Assembly (NCBI GenBank): GCA_022820025.1
Contig: JAJEGF010000008.1
Location: 1-51,651 of the forward strand
Direction of reading: 5' to 3'
Length of the DNA stretch: 51,651 nt
DNA from: Chloroflexota bacterium
Lineage (GTDB): Bacteria; Chloroflexota; UBA11872
In this document: piece by piece, positions 40,966-49,799 of the stretch
How positions within the stretch are numbered: position 1 is the stretch's first letter
Layout of the letters: every line of letters starts with the position of its first letter
Translations under genes and position numbers: made by a program
Notes under the pieces: model-generated
Told to the model about the DNA's origin: nothing
Database searches by the model: none
The model's input: only the letters and a program-made list of their open reading frames with translations

Positions 40966-42546
40966 CTACTTCACCAGTCCGGTTCCCAGTCGACTCCGAA
41001 TCAGCCGCGCCAGGCGCGGCACTTCCGGGACCCGCATGAGCGCGAGGGCGGCGACGTACACGATGGCTATCCCGATACCGCTCACGAATAGCACCCGCCA
41101 GCCGGCCATTTGCGCGGGTTCCAGCGCCAGGGTCGACCATTCGCGCAAGAACAGGCCAACGGCCGCCGCAAGACCGCCCGCCGCGATCACCCGAACGCCA
41201 AAGAACCAGAGTCCTGGGTCACCGAATCCGCCCAAGCGACGCCACAGCAGCCAGCCCAGGATCGCGCCGTGCAGGCTGTTCTGGACCGAGTTGGCCGCGA
41301 CCAGCCCAAAGACGCCGAAGGGTTCGACCAGCGCGAGCGCCACCACCAGGTACGCCAGCCCACCGCCGACTCCGACAAGTACGGGCGTGAGCGTGTTGCG
41401 GGTGGCGTAGAAGGCCGCAATGAACACCTGATCCAACGCGGTGAGGGGAAGTTGAACCGCATAGATCAATAGGGCCAGTCCCGTCAGATCGGTAGCTGCG
41501 GCGTCGAAATCGCCGCGTTCGTAGACCACGCGTATCACCGGCACGCTCAATGCGGTGAGGATGACGGTGACGGGGACCATCAAGACGAATGCACTTCGCC
41601 CGGCGGTTACCAGCGCCGACTTGAACTCGTCGGCGTTCACCAGGTCGCGCGGATCCTCGGGTGCGCTGCGGGCCAGCACCGGCAGAAATGCCAGTGCGAT
41701 GGCCGACCCGATCAGGCCCAGCGGGAACTGCTGCAGGCGAGTCGCGAAACGCATGATGGCCAGGCTGCCTTCGCCAGTGCGGGACGCAAGGTTGGTATCG
41801 ACGATTACCAACGCTTGCGCCACGACCAGACCGGCCGCAATGGGCAGATACAGGCGAAGCGCGCGAGTCGTGTCCGGATTGCCCCGCCAGGCGGGCTTCG
41901 TCAGCCGCACCCGGTCCCGAATCAGCGCCGGAACCTGGACCAGCAGATGGGCGCCCGCGCCCGCCAGGTAGCCGATCGCTACCCCCACCGGTCCGACGAC
42001 CGGCGTGAGCGCGAGCGCAAGGACAATGAGCGTTCCGTTCAGCGTGGCCGGCGCAAACGAGGGGCCGGCAAAGCGATCGCGGGCGTAGAGCCGCGCCGCC
42101 GTGACGGCGGATAGCCCGAGGAAGAGAACCGCCGGCAGGGTGATGCGGGTCATGACAACCGCGAGGTCTCGCGTCGCCGGCGGCAAGCCGGGCGCGGCCG
42201 CTGCGACCAACGGTTCAGCCAGCAGCACGAGCACGACGATCACCCCGACCAACGCCAGCCCGACGGACGACATGAGCGTCGAGAAGGTGCGCGCCAGGCG
42301 TCGATCATCCGAGGCCATTTCGCTGAACAGTGGGATCAGTACGCCCGAGATCGCGCCGCCGATCACGAGTTCGTGCACCAGCTGCGGGATGCGGGTGGCC
42401 ACTTCGAACGCGTCGGTTGCACCCGAGATGCCGAACAGGGCGGCAATCACCGGCTCGCGGACGAAGCCCAGGAGCCGGCTGAGGATGTTGCCGGCCGCGA
42501 CCAGCGCGGCGGCCTGGGCCACCCGCCGGGCGGTCGCCGTGTTCAC
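40966..42546 (-). CDS. murJ: MurJ/MviN lipid II flippase
   Basis: A 526-residue membrane protein with about fourteen hydrophobic helices. ILSRLLGFVREPVIAALFG and TDAFEVATRIPQLVHEL are the signature N-terminal MurJ stretches, followed by IPLFSEMA. A later PLGLIGSAIALAFLPVLAR matches the family. MurJ flips lipid-linked peptidoglycan precursor across the inner membrane. The GTG at 42546 overlaps the stop of the nucleotidyltransferase gene by four bases (GTGA), so a long upstream extension to 42702 is rejected. Its place behind two heptose-pathway genes is notable, since a related flippase could export another glycolipid here. Confidence 0.93.
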   Translation of the reverse strand: MNTATARRVAQAAALVAAGNILSRLLGFVREPVIAALFGISGATDAFEVATRIPQLVHELVIGGAISGVLIPLFSEMASDDRRLARTFSTLMSSVGLALVGVIVVLVLLAEPLVAAAAPGLPPATRDLAVVMTRITLPAVLFLGLSAVTAARLYARDRFAGPSFAPATLNGTLIVLALALTPVVGPVGVAIGYLAGAGAHLLVQVPALIRDRVRLTKPAWRGNPDTTRALRLYLPIAAGLVVAQALVIVDTNLASRTGEGSLAIMRFATRLQQFPLGLIGSAIALAFLPVLARSAPEDPRDLVNADEFKSALVTAGRSAFVLMVPVTVILTALSVPVIRVVYERGDFDAAATDLTGLALLIYAVQLPLTALDQVFIAAFYATRNTLTPVLVGVGGGLAYLVVALALVEPFGVFGLVAANSVQNSLHGAILGWLLWRRLGGFGDPGLWFFGVRVIAAGGLAAAVGLFLREWSTLALEPAQMAGWRVLFVSGIGIAIVYVAALALMRVPEVPRLARLIRSRLGTGLVK

Positions 42547-43043
42547 GTCGTGCGGCGGCTCCGGGCGATTAACTCGCTGGAGGCGTGACCGGGCGCGAGA
42601 GGCACGAAGACGGCCGGAATTCCAAGTCGGTGGAGCGTTGTCGTCTCGGGCAGCGTCCGACCTCCCACGGCCGGATCGTAGTCCGCTCCCTTGACATAAC
42701 AATCCGGTCGAAGTTGCTCGATGAGTCGATCGGCGGTCGTCTCGTCAAAGGGTGTCACGGCGGTGACCCAGCGCACGGCCCGGAGAACCGCCAGTCGATC
42801 CTCCAGCGGCATCAGGGGGCGATCGGGTCCCTTCAGCTTGCGTACACCCGCGTCGCTGTTCAGTCCCACAACCAGCACGTCGCCCACGGCCGCGGCGCCA
42901 CGGAGAAGGGCCGTATGCCCCGGATGGATGATGTCAAAGCATCCGTTGGTCAGCACGAGGCGCCGGCCGGCGGCGCGTGCCCGTGCGCCCCAGTCCGCCA
43001 GGTCGCCTGGGTGGATGACTTCGGCCTCAGGCGAAAAGCTCAC
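42543..43043 (-). CDS. rfaE2: Heptose-phosphate nucleotidyltransferase (RfaE domain II-like)
   Basis: A 166-residue cytidylyltransferase-fold protein with LVLTNGCFDIIHPGHTALL (nucleotide-binding His-x-x-His type), VVGLNSDAGVRKLKGPDRPL and RPDCYVKGADYDP. These match the C-terminal half of HldE/RfaE, which makes ADP-heptose from heptose 1-phosphate. The start is taken as GTG at 43043, which overlaps the kinase gene by 17 bases; an ATG at 43088 would overlap much more. A split kinase/transferase pair is common outside enterics. The matching GmhA, GmhB and HldD are not in the window. Confidence 0.9.
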   Translation of the reverse strand: MSFSPEAEVIHPGDLADWGARARAAGRRLVLTNGCFDIIHPGHTALLRGAAAVGDVLVVGLNSDAGVRKLKGPDRPLMPLEDRLAVLRAVRWVTAVTPFDETTADRLIEQLRPDCYVKGADYDPAVGGRTLPETTTLHRLGIPAVFVPLAPGHASSELIARSRRTT

Positions 43044-44052
43044 GGGCCTCACGCACGATTTCTTCAGCCGACACCACGGCAACGCCAAGCTGGCGAACCA
43101 CGACCCGGGCGGCCAGTGACGAAAGGACGGCCGCCTCCCGCGGCGAGGCGCCGCCCAGAATTGCGGTCGTCATGGTTGCGGCCACGGTGTCGCCGGCACC
43201 GGAGGGATCGGCCACGCGGCCTGTAGCCGCCGCAGGTATGAAGGCCTGTCCGTCCGTTCCCGCGTCCAATGCCATGCCCGCTGCTCCGAGCGTCACCAGC
43301 ACGGCCCGGACTCCCACCCGTCGCCTCAGTTCACCGGCCGCAACCAATGCGTCGTCGGTCGACGAGATTTCGCGTCCGAGTTCGGCTTCGGCCTCAGGCT
43401 GGTTGGGCGTAAGGAGCGTCACGTCGCGAAATCTCGCCAGGCCGCCGTGCGCGTCGGCGGTAATCACCATCCCGGCCGCACGTGCCGCAGGCAGGGCGGT
43501 GTCCAGAATGGTTGAGCTGATCACGCCTGTTTCGTAGTCGGAGATCACCAAGGCGTCGTTCCGGGTGACCGCGGATTCCAGGTAGGCGGAGATACCCTCG
43601 GCGGTCTCGTGCGTGACCGGCGCCCGGTCGAGCGTATCCACGCGGGCAATCATGCTCTGCGGCCGCTGGCGGTCGCCGCCGGCCCAGATTCGTAGCTTGA
43701 CCGCCGTCACTCGATCCGGGTCGGGCAACAGGCCATCGGTGCGAATGCCGCGCTGCTCCAACTCCTCGCGTAGCCGGTCGGCCATTGCATCGGCGCCAAC
43801 GACACCGGCCACAGCCACGTCGCCACCCAGACCGTTCAGATTGGTTGCTACGTTCGTGGCCCCACCGGGTATAAGCCGACGCTCGTGCTGCTCGATGACG
43901 GGCAGGGGCGCTTCGCGCGAAAGCCGGCGAGCCGTGCCAATGATGTGCTCGTCCAGGACCATGTCGCCGAGCACGATGGCCCGCTTGCCGGCCGCACGGT
44001 CGAAGATCTGGGCGGCGCGTTCGGAACTTATGGTCGGGCCGGAGGCCCCCAT
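43027..44052 (-). CDS. rfaE1: Heptose 7-phosphate kinase-like PfkB protein (RfaE domain I)
   Basis: A 341-residue PfkB-family kinase. VLGDMVLDEHIIGTARRLSR and EAPLPVIEQHERRLIPGGAT are typical of RfaE domain I, and NVATNLNGLG follows. VADPSGAGDTVAATM is the C-terminal anion-hole signature with the catalytic Asp. RfaE1 phosphorylates D-glycero-D-manno-heptose 7-phosphate at C1. The ATG at 44052 follows directly on the TAG of the upstream isomerase gene. It overlaps the nucleotidyltransferase gene at its 3' end. The four genes from 44.8 to 41 kb are thus one tightly packed operon. Confidence 0.92.
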   Translation of the reverse strand: MGASGPTISSERAAQIFDRAAGKRAIVLGDMVLDEHIIGTARRLSREAPLPVIEQHERRLIPGGATNVATNLNGLGGDVAVAGVVGADAMADRLREELEQRGIRTDGLLPDPDRVTAVKLRIWAGGDRQRPQSMIARVDTLDRAPVTHETAEGISAYLESAVTRNDALVISDYETGVISSTILDTALPAARAAGMVITADAHGGLARFRDVTLLTPNQPEAEAELGREISSTDDALVAAGELRRRVGVRAVLVTLGAAGMALDAGTDGQAFIPAAATGRVADPSGAGDTVAATMTTAILGGASPREAAVLSSLAARVVVRQLGVAVVSAEEIVREARELFA

Positions 44053-44823
44053 CTATGGGCCGCGCGCGGCACGCAGGTACGCGGCGCACTGGCGCAAGGC
44101 TTCGGCCGGCTCACCGCGCATGCGGCACTCCAAGGCCGTTGATCCGGTGTAGCCGATGTCGCGTAGCGCGGCGTAGATCGCGGCAAAGTCAGTCGAGCCG
44201 GTGCCTGGATGTGCCCGCTGGTTGTCGGCGAAGTGCACGTGCCCGATCCAGTCGCCGGCGGCTCGAATGCTCGCCGGCATGTTGTCTTCCTCGATGTTCA
44301 TGTGGAATACGTCGGCCAGGACCTTCACGCGCGGGCTGCCAACGCGCTCGGCGATGGCGATCCCGTCAGCCAGGGTGTTGATCAGGTGCATTTCGTAACG
44401 GTTGAGCGGCTCGACCGTGATGGTTACGCCCGCCGCCTCCGCATGCGGCGCCAGCTGTTCCAGGGCCCGCACGTAGCTATCCGCCTGGTCCTGCGCGACG
44501 ATGCCGTCCGGCAGCGATCCGCGCACCGGCACGGAGATCAGGGCCGATACGCCCAATTCGTGGCAGGCATCGAGGGCTCGCCGCGTCTGGTCGATGCGAC
44601 GGCGCTGGGAATACTCGTCCTCCACCAGGTCCAGGCCGCGACCGTCCGGGCACATGCTCATCGCGGGGATTCCGGCGTCCGCGAGGGCGTTGCGGTATTC
44701 CTCGACGTGATCGACCGCATCGCTGTGGATTTCGACGGCTTCGAAGCCTGCCGCGGCCAGACAGTCGATCCGCTCGGCGACCGAGTTACCCGGAGCCAGT
44801 CGTACCTGCGCGGAGAGTTTCAT
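44053..44823 (-). CDS. Sugar phosphate isomerase/epimerase, hydroxypyruvate-isomerase-like
   Basis: A 256-residue TIM-barrel isomerase. VTITVEPLNRYEMHLINT (metal-binding Glu), VLADVFHMNIEEDNM (Asp and His), HVHFADNQRAHPGTGSTDF (His and substrate Arg) and GSTALECRM (Glu) form the metal site of the D-tagatose/psicose 3-epimerase and hydroxypyruvate isomerase group. The ATG at 44823 has no strong Shine-Dalgarno. It is the first gene of the operon leading to heptose kinase, nucleotidyltransferase and MurJ. It could supply an alternative heptulose or ketose intermediate for that pathway; this is inference. It is a distinct branch from the barrel at 4697. Confidence 0.9.
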   Translation of the reverse strand: MKLSAQVRLAPGNSVAERIDCLAAAGFEAVEIHSDAVDHVEEYRNALADAGIPAMSMCPDGRGLDLVEDEYSQRRRIDQTRRALDACHELGVSALISVPVRGSLPDGIVAQDQADSYVRALEQLAPHAEAAGVTITVEPLNRYEMHLINTLADGIAIAERVGSPRVKVLADVFHMNIEEDNMPASIRAAGDWIGHVHFADNQRAHPGTGSTDFAAIYAALRDIGYTGSTALECRMRGEPAEALRQCAAYLRAARGP

Positions 44824-44876
44824 GGTTAGGCCCTGCTCCTTCGGGGCGGCAGCGTAGCAGAGCTAATCGGCGTTCC

Positions 44877-44885
44877 TGTTATCAT
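44877..44885 (+). promoter_or_regulatory. Possible extended -10 promoter element
   Basis: TGTTATCAT at 44877-44885 matches the extended -10 form TG-N-TATNAT in an otherwise GC-rich gap. No good -35 is visible about 17 bases upstream. It could start the transcript of the small basic protein and the M16 protease genes, with a leader of some 35 bases. Confidence 0.35.
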
Positions 44886-44928
44886 TCCTCGAAACCTTTG
44901 GTTACTCAGAACTGGGCGTACGCCTCCG

Positions 44929-45057
44929 TTGAATAAGCGTAAGCGCGTGGCCTGGCGCAAGCACCGCCGCACCAAGAAACGCGGTCGCTTGCGCCGGAAG
45001 GCCGAGCGCGAAGCCGACACCGCACCTGGTCGCCGACGGTCGCGTCAGACGTCGTAG
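44929..45057 (+). CDS. Very small, highly basic protein (42 residues)
   Basis: A short frame starts at TTG (44929) and ends at TAG (45055-45057). It begins NKRKRVAWRKHRRTKKRG and goes on with LRRKAERE, then an Arg-rich tail. More than a third of its residues are Lys or Arg. The K-R-K-R-x-A-x-R-K-H-R pattern is like the short AURKAIP1/COX24-type proteins, some of which bind ribosomes. No ATG exists in frame upstream before a gap, and no Shine-Dalgarno is seen. The pattern is conserved-looking rather than a chance GC-rich frame, but the identity is tentative. Confidence 0.55.
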   Translation: MNKRKRVAWRKHRRTKKRGRLRRKAEREADTAPGRRRSRQTS

Positions 45058-45088
45058 CGGCGCGGCCGTCCGGCCACCCGCCGCGTTG

Positions 45089-46378
45089 ATGCCTGCCGCA
45101 CTTACGGCCGAACAGCGCACGCTGGCAAACGGCGTGCATCTGATCGCAACTCCAGTTCCGCATACCGCAGCGGTCAGCTTGCACGTGGCCTCGCGCGCCG
45201 GATCAGGCAGCGAGCCGTCCGCGTTGAGCGGCGTTACGCACTTCGTTGAACACATGCTCTTTCGTCACCGCTCGCACGAACCGGGCGCGTTCGCCTGTGC
45301 GATCGAGCGTCTTGGCGGGCAGATCAATGCCGCGACGGAACCCGAACTGACGGTGGTTGGGGCCAAGGTTCCCGCCGAGGCCTGGCCTGACGCGCTCCAG
45401 ATCGTGGCCCGAATGGTGCATGAACCGGCAATGGATCCGGGCGAGATCGAAAAGGAACGCACCGTCATCCTGGACGAATTGGCGTTGCTGGACGACCTGC
45501 CGGAAGAGTCCGCACGCCGTTCCGTGCTGGCTCGGCTGTGGCCGAAGCATCCGTTCGGCCGCGAAATCGCCGGAACGACGACAACCGTTGGTTCATTGAC
45601 GCGCGACAACCTGCTCAGACGGGCTACCGCGATGTTTGCCGGTCGCAATACCATCGTGAGTGTGGCGGGAGCGCTGGATCCGGCGGCGGCCCTGGACACG
45701 CTCGCCGACGCCTTTGACTCGGCGCCCGCCGGATCCCGAGAAACCTATCCCGGGTTCCAGACCAACGGCCAGGTGCCGGGACGAGTTCAGATCGTTCGCC
45801 GTGAGGCTGAACAGGCCTACTTTTCCATTGCCGGATTCACGCCTGGCCGCACCAGTCCTGACCGCTATGCGATGGAATTGCTGGGTGCGGTTCTGGGCGC
45901 CGGATTTGGCGCTCGGTTGGTGTTGGAGCTGCGGGAACGGCACGGTCTGGCATACGACATCGGCGCCGATGTTGGGCATTGCGGGGAGCAGGGGGTTCTC
46001 TCCATCGACGGCGCGACCGATCCGAGCCAGTTGACAAAAGCTCTTGCGATCGTCCTTGGCGAACTGGGCGATGTGGTCGAGCGGGGAGTTACGGAAGACG
46101 AATTCGAACGTGCCCGCGCCTACATTGTTGGAGGCCTTGTGCGGTCCCTGGAGGACTCGGCGATTGTGGCGGCGTGGTACGCCCGTGAGCATGCGCTTGA
46201 GCCGACCCCGCTCGCACCGGAAACCTTGATTGGACGAGTGCGCGCCGTGACTCGCCACGAGGTCAACTCTTCCGCTCGAGCCTGCCTGGCCCGCGACTGG
46301 CCTCTGATCGCCGTGGCCGGCCCGCTGGTCGACGACATCGAGATTCCCACCGAAGTGGCGCTCGCAGGCGTTGGCTGA
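45089..46378 (+). CDS. M16-family zinc metalloprotease
   Basis: A 429-residue peptidase of the pitrilysin/processing-peptidase family. GVTHFVEHMLFR holds the inverted zinc motif H-x-x-E-H (His51, Glu54, His55). The expected third ligand about 75 residues on is Glu130 in VILDELALLDD. The C-terminal domain has GFGARLVLELRERHGLAYDIG with the substrate-binding Arg-Tyr pair. Length is typical for one-chain, two-domain bacterial forms (PqqL or YmxG type). It has no signal peptide. TTG at 45086 and ATG at 45089 are both possible; ATG is chosen. The TPR gene starts one base after its TGA. Confidence 0.93.
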   Translation: MPAALTAEQRTLANGVHLIATPVPHTAAVSLHVASRAGSGSEPSALSGVTHFVEHMLFRHRSHEPGAFACAIERLGGQINAATEPELTVVGAKVPAEAWPDALQIVARMVHEPAMDPGEIEKERTVILDELALLDDLPEESARRSVLARLWPKHPFGREIAGTTTTVGSLTRDNLLRRATAMFAGRNTIVSVAGALDPAAALDTLADAFDSAPAGSRETYPGFQTNGQVPGRVQIVRREAEQAYFSIAGFTPGRTSPDRYAMELLGAVLGAGFGARLVLELRERHGLAYDIGADVGHCGEQGVLSIDGATDPSQLTKALAIVLGELGDVVERGVTEDEFERARAYIVGGLVRSLEDSAIVAAWYAREHALEPTPLAPETLIGRVRAVTRHEVNSSARACLARDWPLIAVAGPLVDDIEIPTEVALAGVG

Positions 46379-46379
46379 C

Positions 46380-47795
46380 ATGCGGCCGAGTGAGGCGGCG
46401 ACCCTGGCGCGGCAGGCGCTGGCGGACGGAGATTCGACGCTGGCGCGTTCGATCGCGGAACGGCTGCTTGCGGACTTTGCGAGCTACCCGCCCGCGCGAC
46501 TGGTGCGGGCACTGCTGGCCGAGCAGGCGAACGATTCCGATGCCGCGCTCGACGACCTGCGCGGCGTCACCTCCGCCGAACCGACAAACGCGGAGGCGCG
46601 TGCCGCCCAGGCCCGCCTGTTTCAACGACGGGGCGACACCGACCGTGCGCGCATGGCGGCACGGCAGTCGGTGGAACTCATCCCCGGCGACCCGAAAGTG
46701 CTTGAGTCGGCCCTCGAGATTCTGAATGTCGAGCCCGATTCACTGGAGACCAGCGCGGCGGTCTTGGCACGCGTTCATCTCAACTGCGGCTGGCCGGACC
46801 TGGCGGAGCGTCACGCCCGGGTAGCCGTGAGCGAGAGTCCGGAGCGCGTGGATGTCCGCCTTACGCTGGCGGAAGCTCTGTGGCGGCTCGGACGACTCTC
46901 CGCCTGCGAGGCCGAGTGCCGGGTCGTCGCCGATCAGGCCGAGGAGTGCGTCCGCGCCGCCGTGATGCGTGCCCACATCCTCTCCGAGCGAGGACGCACC
47001 GCCGAGGGCCAGGAGCTCTTGGATCGAATCGGGCGGATCGACCCCGAGTTCCGAGAAGCCCGTGAATTGCTCGGCACGCTGGAAGTCCACCGGCTTGTGC
47101 TGCCGGGCGTGGTAGAAATCGACTTGCCGCCGGAACTTGTCCGGCAATCCAATGGGACTGTCGAGGCGGTCACAGAGCCGTCTCCGGCCGATGAAACGCC
47201 TGCGGCGGCCTCGCCGGTCGCTGACCCCGCAGGGGCGGAATCCCAGACGGTCGACGGTCCTGCTGGGCAGGTCGAGACGCCTGAGCAATCCACAGTCAAA
47301 GACCAGCCGTCGCAACCGGTGGAGGACCTCCCAGAGTCACAGGGTCAGCCAGACGCGGCCGATAGCCTGCCGGTTACGGGCGATGAGTCAGCCGTGGCGT
47401 CCACGCAGCTGCGTCTCGATGAGACCGCCGAGGAGCCCGAGTCTCCGGCTGTGGCTGACGTCCTGCCTGCGTCTTCAGAGGCGGCGGCGGAAGCCGCCGA
47501 GCCTGCGGTTGAAGCATCAGCGGGTGCGGCCTTTTCGACATTTGACTGGGCGCGTCACTTGATCGAGCAGTCGGAATGGACGGAAGCCGAGCGCGTGTTG
47601 ACCGACATTGTCACGGCGAACGATCCAGACGTTTCACGTGTCGACGGACTGCTATTGGAGGCCGTGGCGCATCGGGAACTCCGCGGATCGGCATGGAAGC
47701 TGTTGGGCGATCACTACATGCAGACCGGACGTCCCCAGGCTGCCGCGGACGCCTATCTGCGGGCGGCGAATGTCGCCGGCGGGTCGACGGAATGA
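46380..47795 (+). CDS. Tetratricopeptide-repeat protein with acidic low-complexity insert
   Basis: A 471-residue protein. Residues about 1-235 are helical repeats of TPR type (AEARAAQARLFQRRGDTDRA and AALRRLGRL-like helices such as LTLAEALWRLGRLSACEAEC). Residues about 260-380 are rich in Pro, Glu, Ala and Ser and probably disordered. A final helical pair follows, with DWARHLIEQSEWTEAERVL and GDHYMQTGRPQAAADAYLRA. There is no signal peptide, so it likely acts as a cytoplasmic scaffold. It starts one base after the protease stop and overlaps the next gene (ATGA at 47792-47795), which suggests it works with that small protein. Confidence 0.82.
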   Translation: MRPSEAATLARQALADGDSTLARSIAERLLADFASYPPARLVRALLAEQANDSDAALDDLRGVTSAEPTNAEARAAQARLFQRRGDTDRARMAARQSVELIPGDPKVLESALEILNVEPDSLETSAAVLARVHLNCGWPDLAERHARVAVSESPERVDVRLTLAEALWRLGRLSACEAECRVVADQAEECVRAAVMRAHILSERGRTAEGQELLDRIGRIDPEFREARELLGTLEVHRLVLPGVVEIDLPPELVRQSNGTVEAVTEPSPADETPAAASPVADPAGAESQTVDGPAGQVETPEQSTVKDQPSQPVEDLPESQGQPDAADSLPVTGDESAVASTQLRLDETAEEPESPAVADVLPASSEAAAEAAEPAVEASAGAAFSTFDWARHLIEQSEWTEAERVLTDIVTANDPDVSRVDGLLLEAVAHRELRGSAWKLLGDHYMQTGRPQAAADAYLRAANVAGGSTE

Positions 47796-48139
47796 CCTCC
47801 GCCGCCGACCTGCACGCGGGAATCCAGCGTCTGCCCGGCGTTACCGGCACCGCCGTCTGGAAGATTGGCGAGATACCTACCGGCGATCTTGGGGGACGTG
47901 GCGGCTCTATTGGCCCCGGACTTCTCTCGGCCAGCATCGGAACGATGGAGCAAGCGGTTGAGACTATGGGTCTGGGACAGATTGGGGAGATCTGGTTTTT
48001 GACCGAGGACACCCAATGCCTGGCCATGCGGTCGGGACAATGGCAGGCCGTCGTGATCGGCGGATTGGACCTGGATGTGGACAGCGTGCGCGACGGCTTG
48101 ACCAGCCTGCTCGCGGCGAACGATGAACCTGGCGCCTGA
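47792..48139 (+). CDS. Small roadblock/LC7-like protein
   Basis: A 115-residue protein. Its pattern of a helix (SAADLHAGIQRLPGVTGTAV), a Gly-rich strand region (SIGPGLLSASIGTMEQAVET), then GEIWFLTEDTQCLAMRSG and a closing helix is that of roadblock/longin-type domains. In bacteria these sit with TPR proteins or small GTPases. The ATG overlaps the TGA of the TPR gene, an arrangement that favours a complex. No GTPase is nearby. The fold call is by pattern only and could be wrong. Confidence 0.5.
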   Translation: MTSAADLHAGIQRLPGVTGTAVWKIGEIPTGDLGGRGGSIGPGLLSASIGTMEQAVETMGLGQIGEIWFLTEDTQCLAMRSGQWQAVVIGGLDLDVDSVRDGLTSLLAANDEPGA

Positions 48140-48167
48140 GGATGGGCGTCCAAAGGAAGGAAACCGG

Positions 48168-48623
48168 ATGGAACGGACGCTAGTCCTGCTCAAGCCCGAC
48201 GCGCTGCAGCGCGCGATCGCGATGCAGATTCTCCAGCGGTTCGAGCAGCGCGGGCTGCGACTGATTGGGCTGAAGCTGGTGGCTGCGAGCGCTGAGCAGG
48301 CGAGCCAACATTACGCCGAGCACGAGGGAAAGTTCTTCTTCGACGGCCTTGTTGTCCACCTGCAGAGCGGACCGGTCGTGGCCGTCGTGCTGGAAGGCCC
48401 GGAGGCTATTTCGGTTGTGCGCGCGATGGTGGGATCCACCCGGCCGCACGAGGCCGCGGCGGGCACGATTCGAGGGGATTTAGCGCTGGCCGGACTGCGT
48501 AACCTGGTTCACGCTTCCGACTCGCCGGAGACCGCGGCGCGCGAGATTGCCCACTGGTTCGACGCTCAGGAAGTTCTGGACTACGAGCGGCCGCTTGATC
48601 GCTGGGTGTATGAGTCGGACTGA
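48168..48623 (+). CDS. ndk: Nucleoside diphosphate kinase
   Basis: A 151-residue Ndk, which moves phosphate between nucleoside di- and triphosphates. MERTLVLLKPDALQRA is the standard N-terminus, GPVVAVVLEG and VVRAMVGSTRPHEAAAGTIR form the nucleotide site, and RNLVHASDS holds the phosphorylated His115. AAGGAAGG lies a few bases before the ATG at 48168, so an earlier in-frame ATG at 48123 is rejected. Length is normal. The Kpn loop and C-terminus look intact. It precedes sucCD by 45 bases on the same strand and probably shares a transcript. Confidence 0.97.
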   Translation: MERTLVLLKPDALQRAIAMQILQRFEQRGLRLIGLKLVAASAEQASQHYAEHEGKFFFDGLVVHLQSGPVVAVVLEGPEAISVVRAMVGSTRPHEAAAGTIRGDLALAGLRNLVHASDSPETAAREIAHWFDAQEVLDYERPLDRWVYESD

Positions 48624-48668
48624 GCGAGCACTTCCGGCTTCCCCAGGGTCGTCCGTGACGGGCCGCGC

Positions 48669-49799
48669 ATGAAGGTTCACGAGTGCGACGCCCGCGAGAT
48701 CTTTCGGCGTCACGGCCTGCCTGTCCCGGACTGGCGCGTGGCCTCGACGGCTGACGAGGCAGCGCAGGCGGCGAGCGCCTTTGAATGGCCTGTGGTTATC
48801 AAAGCCCAGGTGCTCGCCGGCGGACGCGGCAAGGCCGGGGGCGTGAAGCTGGCCGATTCGCCGGCCGAAGCCGCGGCGGCCGCGACACAGATCCTCGGTC
48901 TAAACATCGGTAGCGAGCCCGTGCGCCGCGTGCTCGTTGCGCCAGCCGTGGACATCGCTCGCGAGCTTTATCTGGGCGTCGTGATCGACCGGACGGCCCA
49001 AACCCTTGTGTTGATGGCCAGCGCCGAAGGCGGCGTGGACATCGAGGACGTGGCGGCGACAGACCCGTCGGCGATCCTCCGTGTGAACGCAGACCCGCTG
49101 GCCGGACTAGCCGATTGGGAAGCCCGGCAGCTGGGTTTCGCGCTGGGGCTGACCGGTGCGCAGGTTCGTCAGTTCGTGGGCATCGCCCAGGGGCTCGTGG
49201 AGGCTTTTGTCGACGTCGATGCGTCCCTTGCCGAGGTGAATCCACTGGTGGTCGACGACGACGGCAATCTGCAAGCCATCGACGCGAAGCTGAACATCGA
49301 CGACAACGCGCTTGGCCGTCAACCGGACATCGAGCAACTCCGCGATCCGCATGAGGAGAGCGCGGCCGAGCGCCGCGCACGGGCCGCCGGGCTGAGCTAC
49401 ATCAAGCTGGACGGCACGATCGGCTGCATGGTCAACGGCGCCGGGCTTGCCATGGCCACAATGGACGTAATCAAGCACTACGGCGGGGAGCCGGCCAATT
49501 TTCTGGATGTGGGCGGCGGGGCCGGCGTGGAGAAGATCACAACCGCCTTCGAGCTCATTCTTGAAGATCCCAATGTGCGCGCGGTGCTGGTGAACATTTT
49601 TGCCGGCATCACGCGCGCCGATGACGTGGCCGCCGGGGTTATTGCCGCCCGCGAACGCCTGGCGCAGGAGGTTCCGCTGGTGGTTCGAGTCGCCGGCACG
49701 CGCGAGGCGGAGGCTCTGGCACTCCTCGAGGAAGCTGGAATCGGCGCTGAACGCTCAATGGACTCGGCCGCCGCCCTGGTCGTGGAGGCGGCGCGATGA
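48669..49799 (+). CDS. sucC: Succinate-CoA ligase, beta subunit
   Basis: A 376-residue ATP-grasp protein. [20 protein letters not shown] is the typical SucC start. [20 protein letters not shown] binds nucleotide, [20 protein letters not shown] carries metal ligands, and [14 protein letters not shown] is the C-terminal CoA-ligase signature. SucC and SucD form the TCA-cycle enzyme that makes ATP or GTP from succinyl-CoA. The 3' end overlaps sucD by four bases (ATGA). Length is normal. The gene context, with a 2-oxoacid:ferredoxin oxidoreductase following, supports a TCA role. Confidence 0.96.
   Translation: MKVHECDAREIFRRHGLPVPDWRVASTADEAAQAASAFEWPVVIKAQVLAGGRGKAGGVKLADSPAEAAAAATQILGLNIGSEPVRRVLVAPAVDIARELYLGVVIDRTAQTLVLMASAEGGVDIEDVAATDPSAILRVNADPLAGLADWEARQLGFALGLTGAQVRQFVGIAQGLVEAFVDVDASLAEVNPLVVDDDGNLQAIDAKLNIDDNALGRQPDIEQLRDPHEESAAERRARAAGLSYIKLDGTIGCMVNGAGLAMATMDVIKHYGGEPANFLDVGGGAGVEKITTAFELILEDPNVRAVLVNIFAGITRADDVAAGVIAARERLAQEVPLVVRVAGTREAEALALLEEAGIGAERSMDSAAALVVEAAR

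Noticed and set aside
43044..43088. Longer N-terminus for the heptose-phosphate nucleotidyltransferase
   Set aside because: It would deepen the overlap with the kinase gene and adds residues not seen in the family; GTG at 43043 fits better.
44826..45020. Minus-strand frame of 64 codons opposite the small basic protein
   Set aside because: Arg-rich with no motif; the plus-strand frame has the conserved-looking Lys/Arg pattern instead.
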